Shown: positions 1 through 11,526 of the stretch, piece by piece
Position numbering within the stretch: position 1 is the stretch's first letter
Layout of the letters: each line of letters opens with the position of its first letter
NCBI GenBank assembly: GCA_001969505.1
Contig: LSSK01000477.1
Span: 1 to 42,225, forward strand
Source of the DNA: Zancudomyces culisetae
Taxonomy: Eukaryota > Kickxellomycota > Harpellomycetes > Harpellales > Legeriomycetaceae
DNA length: 42,225 nt
Reading direction: 5' to 3'
Position numbers and translations under genes: made by a program
The notes under the pieces: model-generated
Databases searched by the model: none
Seen by the model: only the letters and a program-made list of their open reading frames with translations
Told to the model about the DNA's origin: nothing

Positions 1-2743
1 TTTTTTTTTTGCCTTGGACTAAAAACACTTTTCCAATTTTAGTTCAATGAACTATTCAATCTCTCTCCTTTTTTAACTTTCAATTCCCCTCCCAACCCCC
101 TCACCCTACATGCATCTCTTAACACATTACTAATAAAGTATTTAGAAATAAACCCTCAAATACGAGCCAGTTGGGAAATAACCAAGTCTTGTTAATGTTT
201 GGAACACATCAACCCATTAATTACATTTCAACCCCTTGCGCTTTTTTCTTTTGTTTCTGCTCTTTTTAATTCGCCGTATCCAAAATCTATTATTCAAAGT
301 ACAAGTGTGTAAAAAATGGCTTTTTACACATAGGGTCCAACACCATAACCTATTAACCCAAAACTTTATCATGATTTTTTTTTTGTCATTTATTTGCTTT
401 TAGTTTTTGTTTTGTCCTATGGATAAATATGCTGCCAATTGGATATGTATTTCTTTTTTTTTTTCTCAAGGTCATGATTGTTATGTAACTCGCTACTATA
501 TTTTGATTCAGCTCTATCTTTTGGTTCCATTCTATTTGCCCTGTTGCAATATACAATTAAACAATGAATTTGTTGGGCTTTTAGACCAGTTTCCATAATT
601 ACCAATCAATTTCCCAGTTAGCCAACTTTTGTTCAATTGTTTTTCTCCACTCTTGTAAATCATCGTGAACACTTCAAGTATACCCAAAATGTTTTCGTTT
701 TAGAACGCTTTTCATCTAGCTTTTGCTCGCCTTCTACAAACTAAACTGCGTTGAATCAACAGTGATGTGGTAGCCGATATGTGCCGTATCTTATTATAAA
801 AGCTATCATCAAGTCAGTGGAACAACGCATTACAACGATGTCAAAGAAGATAAACTATACACTTGGATGCAATGTTTACTACTCTCTTGTTAAAGTTTTT
901 CTTTCTTTATTGCTATTTTATCATCATTTTTTGAGGGGAGGCAAAAGATCTTGTAAAATGTCATTGACACCAAGACTCTGCATTTGAGAAAAGGCATGTT
1001 CTCTCTTGCTTTGAGCCTCATTACCTATTAGAGTCATGAACTTGGCTTTTAGAAAAAAAGGAAATCCAGCAAATAGCTAAAAGTTTACGGCAAATTTCTG
1101 GTTGTAATTTCTCTCAAATTAGAAACCATTAGCAACTCAATAATCTCGGCAATCTCGGCAATCCCAGCAAATCACATATCTTCTACCAGTTGCAGCAATC
1201 TATGTTCTTTTTCTTCACTATTTGGCCATATCATCTTGTCCATCATATCTTAAAGAATCAGCCTGCAAAGTATTTTAGCGATAGCAGAAACATCCAAAGA
1301 TCATTAATACATAAGTGTAGATATCGGCCAAGGCGTTGATGATTAAGAGATAATTCCCTTTTTCTAGAATTTTCATCTGGGTCATCGGATTCCGTTTACT
1401 ACACATGCTTTTTTTGTGTGAAAAAAAAACCATTATATATTAAACTCGGGTATTTGTGATTTTATGATATATAAACGACAATGGCAGCAACAGCTTCCTT
1501 GGTAGTTCATGTTCCTCGATAATTTTTGTAGTGTCCATGCCCTTATGTATTTATATAAATTTCTTGTTTGAAAGCAAGAATGCGTCAACACTGAGTTAGA
1601 CCCTTGTGATATGGGCTCTTTACATATTATTTACATGGTATATATGGTATATATGGTATTTTTTTTACATAGTTTACACTTCAAATGTATTTCTCTTTGA
1701 GAATAAGACACGTCTGTACATACATTATAAATTATTAAACTTTGCTTTTTATCTTTTACTTGATCATTATCTGGTGGTTTTGGCAATCAGATAATTTGCA
1801 ATACCACCTTATTTCCAAGCAAAGTCAGAATGCGCTTCTTTATATATTTTGCATGGATATCATAATGGAAATGAATAAAGAGATGTCACAAGGGTGTAAA
1901 GCCAGTCCGTGCTATTATAATTTTACTAAGATCGGGTAGTCCCACCTAGATGCACTACACTTAGCAGAAACTAACAATAGGAATATCTGTATCGTTGACA
2001 TAAGATGAATATATCTTTTTATATTTTCTAGCATCCATCAGCTGTTTTTTGGTAGATTCCATTTGAATAATAGCCTCCAGTTTATTGGGAGTGGAAAAAG
2101 ATACTACTTGTAGCGACAACAACGAAAGTGGCAAACATACTGAGCTAGCATTAACAGTCCTGCGTGTTGGAATCCAAATTTTTTTTGTGTCTGGATAGAT
2201 TTTGTTATCAAAAATATTCAACTCAGAAAAAAAAAAAGCCAGCCTAAAAAAAGTTTTTTTTATGTTTTTTCTGCTTTGTCTCGCTATTTTTTTATTTTTT
2301 TCATTCTTTTTATCATTTCCTCAAATTTTTGTTATCCGTTCAAAAAAATAAAAAATAAAAAAAATAATAGGCTCAATCTATCAGCAAAAAAAAAAATCCC
2401 TGTATCAGTAAATAGAAATTCAGTTTTTTGCACATTAAAAACTTGGTTGAAATTATCAATTTTAACTTTTGCTAGTTGCAAAAAAAGATAAAACATCTAG
2501 GCTCCACAATAAAGAATATTTTCCTATATCTTATTAATTGTTAAAAAGGTAACATTTAAAAATATATTCAAAATCAAGTGTTTTATACATTTAAAACTCT
2601 GACTTGGCACAGTCAAAAAGTGTAGATTCCAGCATTTTGATTCGATTGCAGCCCTATAAAATACCAGATTATAACTTGCCATTCCATACAAATTTAATAG
2701 ATTTTAACGAGATCAGTCATAAAAAGGAAAACATATAGATAAG
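1..2743. other. Intergenic region without a supportable gene
   Basis: The stretch is AT-rich, with many homopolymer runs and only short open frames on both strands (none above about 90 codons) that show no recognisable family signature. It contains small local repeats, for example two CTCGGCAAT units followed by a variant near 1144-1170, and GGTATATAT repeats near 1636-1660. I found no tRNA-like box B and no convincing exon. The last 100 bases presumably hold the promoter of the downstream peptidase gene. A small intron-rich gene cannot be excluded by eye. Confidence 0.6.
2655..2660 (+). promoter_or_regulatory. Probable TATA box of the MPP-beta gene
   Basis: A TATAAA hexamer lies 84 bases upstream of the ATG at 2744, a plausible core-promoter spacing for a fungal gene. 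It is a motif match only; AT-rich DNA produces such hexamers by chance. Confidence 0.4.
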
Positions 2744-4737
2744 ATGCAAAGACTATTTTCCAGAAGATTAAACAAGGTAAATATTCATAATCCACATTTA
2801 ACTATTTATTTTTTTTCCTTCTCACCTCCAATCTGCGATCCATTGGGCCACACTTAGTATTATGATCATGATTGAAAGAAATGATAAAATGAGCAAAGCT
2901 TAAATTTTGAATTTTCTTTAAAAGCATTCGAGAATACTGGGGTTTTGCTAGTTGGAGATGGCAGAAGAGAAATGTGAATGACTACTTGGAAAATGTTTCA
3001 GGTGGCTGGGACCCTTTTTCTATAATATTTTTCAATTTAGATATAAAAATCAATATTTGAGGATCAACACGAGAGGACTATGGCTAGGATGATCTATTTG
3101 AATTAGACTAGGCATTCAGATTGCTAATAACGATTAATTTATTTTCAAAAAAAACAATAGGGATTGTTGTCCAACTTGAACAAGGTTACCAGATATTCCA
3201 CACACTCAGGACCAAAGACACAAGTAACTACTCTTTCAAATGGATTTACAGTTGCAACTGAAACAGATCCTTCAGTCAAGACAGCAACAGTAGGAGTCTG
3301 GATCAATGCAGGAAGTCGATTGGAAAACGAGGCAAATAACGGCAGTGCACACTTTTTGGAACACATGGCCTTCAAGGTACGTATGCTATTCGCATAGTGA
3401 AATATAAGTTTAAAATAGTAGCGGGGATACAATAAACTAAAAATTTAGTCAAAAATGCTAACAATACTGGTAATATTACATGAAATATCTAGGGAACCAA
3501 AGCAAGAGGACAACATGATATCGAGTTGGCCATCGAAAACATGGGAGCACACTTGAATGCCTATACTTCACGCGAGCAGACAGTTTACTATGCCAAGGCC
3601 TTTGAGAAGAACGTTCCTGAATCTGTTGACATTTTGGCAGATATTTTGCAAAACTCAAGATTGGACGAAGGAGCTATTGAGCGTGAGAGAGATGTTATAT
3701 TGAGAGAGCAACAAGAGGTTGAAAAAATCATGGAAGAGGTTGTGTTTGATCACCTCCATGCTACTGCCTTCCAGAGTAAGTTTATTTTCCTCATGATGAT
3801 CGCTTTGTATCTTGTGTTTTTTTTACAATGACTTACATGATCAATAAATATAACAACAATAATAGACTCATCACTTGGATATACCATTTTGGGTCCAAGA
3901 GAAAACATCTTGTCAATCACCAAGAACGATTTGACTAAATACATTGAAACCAACTACACCGCAGACCGCATGGTTCTTGTTGGCGCTGGTTCCGTCAAAC
4001 ACGATGAACTTGTCAAACTCGCTGAGGCTAAGTTTGGTGGCTTGAAGCCAAGCAACCCACCATTCGCTTTGCAAACCACAAGAGCCAAGCCACCTCGCTT
4101 CTGGGGATCCGAAGTCCGTGTCCGCAACGATGACATCCCACAAGCCCATATTGCTCTTGCTGTCCAAGGTGTCTCATGGTCACACCCAGACTACTTCACC
4201 ATGCTGGTTCTTCAATCCATTGTTGGAAACTGGGACAGAGCTTTGGGTGCTGCTGGAAACATCTCATCCAGACTCTCCCAAACCGTCTCCAAACACAACC
4301 TGGCCAACCAATACATGTCCTTCAACACCTCTTACAACGACACTGGTTTGTGGGGAATTTATATGGTTTCTGAGAACCTCACTCACCTCGACGATTTGGT
4401 TCACTTTACTCTTAAGGAATGGAGTCGCCTTGGCGTTTCTGTTTCTGAAGCTGAAATTGAACGTGCCAAGCAACAGCTCAAGACTTCTTTGTTGTTGAAC
4501 TTGGACGGAACCACCGCTGTCGCTGAAGATATTGGCAGACAAATGTTGACTTATGGAAAACGTGTTGAGCCACGTGATATCGCTGCTGCTGTTGACCGCA
4601 TCACCGTTAAGGATGTTCATCGTGTAGCCTCTGAAAGAATTTGGGACAATGAGCTCGCTGTAGTTGCTCTCGGAAGTGTCAATGGTGTACCAGACTATAA
4701 CCGTGTCCGTTTCGGCATGTCCTTCATGCGTAGTTAA
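2744..4737 (+). CDS. MAS1: Mitochondrial processing peptidase, beta subunit (M16 zinc peptidase)
   Basis: Four exons: 2744-2776, 3161-3376, 3493-3775 and 3866-4737, giving 467 residues, close to the yeast length. The joins keep phase, with GT donors (GTAAAT, GTACGT, GTAAGT) and TAG acceptors. Exon 1 encodes [11 protein letters not shown], a basic amphipathic start typical of a matrix presequence. The inverted zinc motif HFLEH is at residues 75-79 (H75, E78, H79). A further glutamate at 155 is 76 residues on, the usual spacing of the third zinc ligand. The block [20 protein letters not shown] is near-invariant in beta subunits. By family knowledge the protein pairs with an alpha subunit and removes presequences from imported precursors in the matrix. 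The last exon uses more C-ending codons than nearby genes, suggesting high expression. Core subunits of complex III are relatives, but the intact zinc site argues for MPP-beta. Confidence 0.96.
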
Positions 4738-6640
4738 ATTCTCTTTCCTATTACATTCACTATTATTACTATCCCTAAAATAAATTATTGGCTCATTTGA
4801 TCTTGTCTTTTTTACTTTATTATTATTTTTTTGTTGAGAGAGTGTGGAGAGAGACAGAGAATATGTGTGTGGGGGGTGGGGGGATTCTAATAAGTACTCG
4901 GAGAAAATGTTCAACTTTAATTTTATTTTTTCTGATAGGAAAAAAAAACACCAACAATACTGACTGCGTTTGAGTTTCTGGTCTGTTGGGTTATGTAAAT
5001 ACCAAGATATTTAAGGGCTTGAATGTTGGGGTGCTTGGGTGCTTGGGTGCTTAAGAACTTGTATTATTTTTACTCGTAATACAAGTATAGTTACTTTTCC
5101 TGCTTAAACAGAGTTCAGAGAGGAGGAAAGCGTGCGCCTGGGCCGCTGGGTGTTGATAGGAATGAAACTGACTACCGGCTGTGGGAGGGGGGGAGTTGAA
5201 TCTTTTCCAAAATTGGCAAAAGTGAGGCCTGGTACACAAAAATAGAAACTCTCATCCCACTTTATTTGCTTATAGTTCATTTCAACAGGATTCACACCAG
5301 TTTCGACAAATACCTTATCCTCGCACCCTTGAGCCCAAATACAACGACTCTAGGTATCAGTAAAAATAATAATAATAGGATTCTGGAACACCAATATGGT
5401 TTGCGCCCCCCACCGTTTGTATTGAGTGTTATGTTTCTCCACAGTTGCCAGCGTTTATAAACGGGATTTACTCACAACCTAAACTCGGGTACCCGAACCA
5501 TGTTGTGTTTTACAGCATGTTATATAAATTTATGTTCATAGGTATACTTGGCGTACTTTTCCCAAAATAGATTCAGGTGCGCTAATATATCACTGAGTTC
5601 TAATTACGCAAAAAAACGCATGGTTATTTTCCTCTTTTTTCATTTCTGGGTATTTACGTAAGCGTATTTGAAAAAGATGATCCTACTTTTTATCCCAATT
5701 AGACAAAGCTTAAACATATGTGAATATCAAGTGATTTAAAGTAAATGGCATTTTTGATATAGCAAATAAAAGCGGTTTATGTAATCGTTTAGTTTGTTAT
5801 TACTATTGGCTAATAGAAGCTCCTATCACTGAGCGATATAAAAAAAATGAATATGAGTGGGGTTAGGGTTAGATTTGGTGAGTGTCTTCACTGTTGTATC
5901 CAATAATCCTCTTGCTTTTACTTCTTTTTTTTGGGATTACAGATACGATTAGTGCCTTAACCATTATCATATGATAAATCGCCAATACTATTAGCTGTTA
6001 AATCCCGTTTACATATCCAGGAACTCAAACGCAAAACCTTTTAGTGCGATTTCCTTTTAGGAAAGAAAAAGTAAATCAAACTTACGATTTGATTCATTTT
6101 ATTAATTTGATTACATAATTCTCTATTTACAGATTTAAAAAAAAAAGGTACACTCCCAATCATGTTGCGATTAACTTTCATTTCCCCTCTGTTGCTTTTT
6201 TTCTCACTTATAAAAGCTTCCTGACCAATTTAGTTTTGACCAACTCTTAGCTTTTTTTTAAAGAAAAAAACAGTATACCTTCTTACGAATATTATAAAGG
6301 GGGGTACAAGTGGTAACTACACACCATTAGCCTCTAAGATCGATTACTTTTCAACCTTTAGATTTTCTGATATTTATATTCATAAATATCAATATAACCT
6401 CCCCTTCACCCTACCTTTTATTTTTGGTTTATTACTGTTTTTATTATATTTATGATAAATTAGATATTATCCCTAGGACCTGTTAGATATTATTAGCCAA
6501 AATATAATTATAAGAATCAAAAGAACAAATCCGATTCTATTGAAAACAACGAACAGGAAAAACATAGAAGCCTGAACCTAGAAAAAGAAAAGAAAAGAAA
6601 GGAAAGCGACTTAAAACCAAAAACAAATAAAGAAAACAAC
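4738..6640. other. Intergenic region, nothing coding seen
   Basis: 1.9 kb with no open frame that looks like a gene. It contains a G-rich tract at 4865-4885, three GTGCTTGG-type units around 5030-5052 and one short TTAGGG-like motif near 5861-5872. The last 100 bases before 6641 are purine-rich (repeated GAAAA units) and probably form the leader of the downstream gene. Confidence 0.6.
4779..4784 (+). terminator. Probable polyadenylation signal (AATAAA) of the MPP-beta gene
   Basis: A canonical AATAAA lies 42 bases after the TAA stop, followed by T-rich and then G/T-rich sequence, a common arrangement for 3'-end formation. Confidence 0.4.
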
Positions 6641-7364
6641 ATGAAACTCTCTACAGCAAAAGGAATCGGCGGTGTACTATCTGTCTTTTTGACTCTTACT
6701 TCAGCTCAACTAGACTGTGATAGTACCCAGAACTACTGCGATAGCGAAGGAAACGCTGTAAATTGCAACAAGAATGCACTCTCTGTCAACGCTTGTCCAC
6801 AGGGCTTCCAATGCATGGTCATTGATCAGAAGGCTGTTTGTGTTGATTCAAAAGATCACAACGACGCATCAAAAAATAGAAGAGATGGTGGTCTATATTT
6901 GAGACAGGGAACCGTAGGAACCCCAGCTTCTACTACTGCAAACGGTAAGCGTTTATTTCCATCATTGTCACTCTTGTATTTTTGTAGAACTTTGATCTAT
7001 CTTTGCCAGAATTCATGACTCTAGTCAGCTGGTATAAATAGACAAACCATCAGCTTGAAAAGAACTCACAAATATGTCTAAAGCTACATATTTACTTAAT
7101 ACACTCAGGTTCGTATTAACACTTATCTTTAAAACTATAGACTCACAAGAACAAAACGCTCCCAGATCAACACCACAAGCTGTAGTCACTCAAACAGTAA
7201 CTGCTTCAGGCGCGCCTCCATCCAGCCCGGCACCATCCAGTCCAGCATCATCCAGCCCAGCGCCAAACACACCAACATCAGCATCCCGAACAACTTCGTC
7301 AGCTGATAACAACAACAACAACAACAATAACAACAACAATAACAATAATAACAACAATAACAGT

Positions 7365-7415
<51 letters not shown>

Positions 7416-8006
7416 AATAATAATAATAATAGTAGCAGTGATAGATCATCTTCAAGTTCATCCTCTTCTCAAAAGACCACTACCACACAAACTTCGAATG
7501 CAAAGACTACCACTTCAAGTGCCGTTAGTACAAACGATCCTTACTACTGCCCAAATGGAAGCAATGATTTCTGCTTGGACGACAACACACTAATGATCTG
7601 TAGAGGAAACAAATGGGGGTCTTTATCGTGTAACTCGAGCCAAATCTGCTTCACTGATGGAACCAAGAATAATAAGGCATCCTGCGAAGACAAGGACAAG
7701 GCCACAGCATGTAACGTACAAGGTATGTCCAGATGTGATGCCATTAGCGCCAATGCATACTCTACATGTGATGGTAAATCCTGGGTATCCTACCAATGTG
7801 ATAATGGTGAAGTGTGTCAGCCAAAGGGTGAAGATGAAATCACCTGCGTTCCTGCAGACCAAGTTGATGAAAGCAAAATAACTACAATGCCACCTGCTAC
7901 ACCCTATGTTCCCCCTTCATATGCTCCTAAAAACGCATATCCTTTGACTTTTATCTCCATTTCTCTCTCTCTACTTTCTACAGTTTTGCTGTTCTCTACA
8001 CATTAA
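6641..8006 (+). CDS. GPI-anchored secreted protein with three CBM19-like six-cysteine modules
   Basis: Two exons, 6641-6944 and 7141-8006, encode 389 residues; the intron (donor GTAAGC, acceptor TATAG, branch-like TATTAAC) joins G to AC to make an Asp codon. The start is the ATG of a clear signal peptide (about residues 1-22, ending SA before QLDC). Module 1 has cysteines at 26, 33, 42, 52, 58 and 67. A Pro/Ser stretch, about 40 Asn and a Ser/Thr stretch follow. Modules 2 and 3 cover cysteines 238-283 and 292-337. The common spacing is C-x6/7-C-x8/10-C-x9-C-x5-C-x8/11-C. The C-terminus ends in a hydrophobic tail without charged residues, as expected for a GPI signal. CBM19-type modules bind chitin, so a cell-wall or adhesin role is inferred. 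The paralogue at 22005-23519 carries four such modules. Confidence 0.82.
7308..7430 (+). repeat. AAC/AAT trinucleotide repeat encoding polyasparagine
   Basis: Forty-one in-frame codons, all AAC or AAT except one AGT, lie in the linker between cysteine modules 1 and 2 of the GPI-anchored protein. A long pure AAC block is followed by AAT copies. The tract is expected to be length-variable. Confidence 0.95.
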
Positions 8007-8270
8007 TCAACTTTTTTTTAAATTCCTATCTATCTTTTTTTATTTATTCTTCTTATCACGTATGCTTTGATAGTTAAAAGTAAAGCATTTGTCGCGAATC
8101 ATGGTCTCTTTTGGGCTGTTTAACATGGTAGTGTCAAAACAGTGTCAACATTAGCATTGTAGATTTTCGTTTATATAATTCCTTCATTGATGTGTAGTAG
8201 ACAGCTAAAAAAATTCTAGTAAATCTTAATAATTTAAAACATTTTAGTTCATCTATAACCTTATAACGAG

Positions 8271-9996
8271 TCAACAGAAATTCAAATCCTTTGTCATCTG
8301 AGAAAAAATAATCGAGATATTAAGCAGTGATTGCATCAAAGTAATTCTATCAGTGAGCTTTCTGATGTCAAGAATATCCGAAACCTCGATCAACTCATTT
8401 GTGTGGTCAATCGCAACCAACAAAACGTTGTATCCGGCGGTCGCATAACCCAGCATGTATGGCAGATGATGTGGTATTCCTATCTTGTTCTCCTTCATTT
8501 TATCTGTTAACTCCTGTGCTATTTTACGAACACTGCCTTTCTTTTTTTCCTCACCTTTAAACACCAGCATCTTGTTCAAGTAAGTTAAACAATAATCTGG
8601 TCTTAGTTTTCCTTTAGTCATAGAAACCTCAGCCGAGTTTCTGTTATACGTAAATCCAGGATTATGTAGCTTCAGCGCCTTAAACACAGGACCTAGTATT
8701 ACATCTATGTTTTGCTGTAGGAACGCTTCTGTGGACTTTTTATCGCCCTCTGGATCCCTCGCAACTCCATGTATTATTTCAGTCTCAATCTCTGAGGAAA
8801 TTTCATTACCAAACTCAAATGTCTTGCCAAACTTATCCTCGAGCTTGTACTTCTTGATTCGTCTGTACAGGTGTATGTAATGGCTTTTGTTTACCCTAAT
8901 TTTCTGTCTCAACCCTCCTGATAAATGCGTTTTTAATTCACTGAGTTTTGGTATCTCATTGCCTGAGCTGTATACTGCATCTACAAATTTCTTTGAATCA
9001 ATCAATTGGTTTTCTTCGTTTCCAACACTGTTTATACTACTGATACTGTTCTTGTTGCTCTTTTTTACAAGCGTTTTGGACTCACCAATGTTCATCTCGT
9101 TGATTTTAGTGACTATTTCTTCAACTTCTGATTTTAATCGATCCAAATCAGTAAACTTTAGTCCACCTGTTGCACTTTTTTTGAGACTTGTATCTGCAGT
9201 TGAATCTTTGGCTTTCAAAAACTCTGCATACATGCTGTTTACGTGGGCTCGCAACCCCGTCAAGAGATTTACACTCGGTTCAACATCCTCTTTGCTATTT
9301 CGTTCCATTACCGGTTTTATCTCTTTATCGAATGTAAACATAACTCTGTCGTGTTCGTATGAGTTTGTGGTACCTGATGCCAACGTGCTAAACGATTTGC
9401 TCTTTTGCGAAATTTTCGACTGCCTAGAAACAGCCCTTGCCGCAGTTTTGTTTATATCCTCAGCTCTATCAACCGGGATAATCGGATCCCTTTTATCGTC
9501 GTCCTGGCTGTTCACAGCCTTATTTGCAGTCCTACTCCTCGTCTGTACTCTGCATTCTATTTATATAGTTAAACTCGCTCTATAGTCTATTTTTTGAATA
9601 AAGCTAAATAAAAAACAAAATAAAGAGAATTGAAGATAGCTTCTTGCTGCATAGGAAGTACTAGCAAGTATAGAGTTACTCACCTTCTGGTTTTTTGTTG
9701 ATAGCTTTATGTGCTTCACCTTTTGCTAGCTTTAGTTTAGCATCATGACTCCCATCGGCTACCTTTGCCTTGATACCACTATCTATACTAACCCTTAGGT
9801 CTTTTGGTATCTTTAATGTTGTGGCTACATTTTCATTACTACCTTCTTTACTACTAACAGTCCGGGTTCTATATCGTTCTAATATCAGACTATCACCTTT
9901 CTCAATTACGGTTTTTTTGGACATTCTAGTATTTAAAGCACACTTGATTTTTGTTAAATTTTGATCGCTAACTTTTTGTACCATTATTCTCAACAT
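8271..9996 (-). CDS. Protein with a PD-(D/E)xK nuclease-like domain, function unknown
   Basis: Two exons on the minus strand, 9996-9684 and 9556-8271, encode about 532 residues. The intron (donor GTGAGT, acceptor AATAG) is supported by phase, because the downstream frame has no ATG of its own and stays open up to the acceptor. The start could also be the ATG at 9984. The first 300 residues are basic, Ser/Lys-rich and probably disordered or coiled. The C-terminal domain has Glu381, then P424-D425, 14 residues, then E440-x-K442 in FKGEEK, the spacing of a PD-(D/E)xK active site. Downstream, PHHLPYMLGYATAG resembles the segment that follows this site in fungal kinase-linked and Crinkler-type nuclease-like proteins, as I recall them. 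No kinase domain follows; the stop is 264 bases from the convergent neighbour. Confidence in the gene is fair, in the domain moderate, in any function none. Confidence 0.6.
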
Positions 9997-11526
9997 TTGA
10001 GTCAATATAAAGGAGAATACTGGATACTAATATATCATTTGCCTATCACTATCTTATTTATTTTATTCCTTTCCAATACACGTAGAATTGGTGCTATTTA
10101 TATCATTGTTGTCCTCAAAAAAGTGATAAGTAATTGAACACAGAAACTGTTTTTTTTTACCATAAAGTGTACTATTAATCTTATTCATAGTGTATTTATT
10201 GAAAAATTAGCTTTTATACTTGATTAGCGGATAAAGCATGTGTGTCTGCATTTGGTCTACATTTTCGGACCAACATCACAAGATCTGTGCAGCTGTGATA
10301 GCCAAAATATTTCACTATTCTTTTATTTCACAATATATATATATTTAATTTCAGTTATCTATATGTTCACACGCTTAGTTTGTGCAATTATTGATACGTT
10401 AAGGTTAACATAAATAATTAAAAGTACAATATTCATCATTTTCTTTTAAATATACTCATGATATCGAGGATGCTAAAATTGTGACCAAGTTAAAGTTGGC
10501 ATACGCAACTGTTCTCTATTTCTATGGTTAATTGGTGTATTTAAAGCGCACAAGCTGTCCCAAGACAAAATCCCATTTTATAAGTGTATCACTACAAACA
10601 GGTAACCGAGAAAAAGGGCCATTTATTTCAGTTTATTTTACACTAGCATTTTTTCCAGTTCCATGTCATAAAAATAAGCAAATACTGGTTTTACCTAGAC
10701 CTAGAGTAAGAATAGTTCACGTAAATTGAACTTTGCTTTTTTTTCCATCCATTTTTTCCCGTTCTTGTCAATTGGTTCGCTACACAACAGGCTTGTTTTT
10801 GTATGTCTTTTTTCGGTATGATACATACAAAAAAAATATCATAACACTTGTTCAATTTTTAGATTAGTTAATATTTCTCAACCAGGTGAATGTATGTTTT
10901 ATTTTATATCATTATTATTTTATTTTTTCAAAACATGAGTCGAGTATATCATGGGAGATGTGCTATATGTCATATATACATCATAGATACCAAATGTGTG
11001 GTGTATGATAGTTTTTTCAGGCTGAAATGAAGCTTTTAAATCAAATGTGTGTGCACGTGAATATATTGTGAGCAGGTTCACAGGATTTCGCGGTTTTGCA
11101 GTATTTAGCACGTCTATTTTTCTGCCACTTTGTTGACTCATGAGGATCCACATAGTATATTATATATACACAGTGCAACATATATTGTGAGTAAACAGAG
11201 TTTATGCTAGCAAACCATTTTTGATACAATGGTCATTCGATCACGGAGGTAAAAATCACTAAACTTAACCCGCTTTAAAAGCAAATAGCTAAACAAAAAT
11301 CTAAAAGTTGATAGCTGGAAGTTGGGAGATGTCGACATATTTGAGTGTCATAAAGCTACGTAATTGCCCTTTACCAGGAATTGTGAAGTTTTTTTTATTA
11401 AGATTAGTATTTATCGCATTTGCAGACATGCAAAAGCTGAGTAGTTGGTTTGGTAAGTACAGAAATGACAATTAAAATGATGGTGCAGGTTTGATAAAAA
11501 GATGCAAATAAAAAAAGATATTAAAT
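9997..11526. other. Intergenic region, nothing coding seen
   Basis: 1.5 kb of AT-rich sequence with only short, unconvincing frames and no RNA gene that I can recognise. The end near 9997 should contain the promoter of the minus-strand nuclease-like gene; the end near 11526 should contain the 3' end of the biotin-protein ligase transcript. Confidence 0.6.

Noticed and set aside
5104-5295. Minus-strand frame in a locally GC-richer patch
   Set aside because: Short, two overlapping frames are equally open, and there is no recognisable motif.
5861-5872. Telomere-like GGTTAGGGTTAG
   Set aside because: Only about two partial units, internal to the window and not repeated further; chance occurrence is sufficient.
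7101-7110. Alternative acceptor CACTCAG in the intron of the first GPI-protein gene
   Set aside because: Using it leads to an immediate in-frame TAA; the TATAG at 7140 keeps frame and suits the branch-like TATTAAC.
7186-7461. Minus-strand open frames of polycysteine, polytyrosine or polyleucine
   Set aside because: They are antisense readings of the AAC/AAT repeat in the GPI-anchored protein gene.
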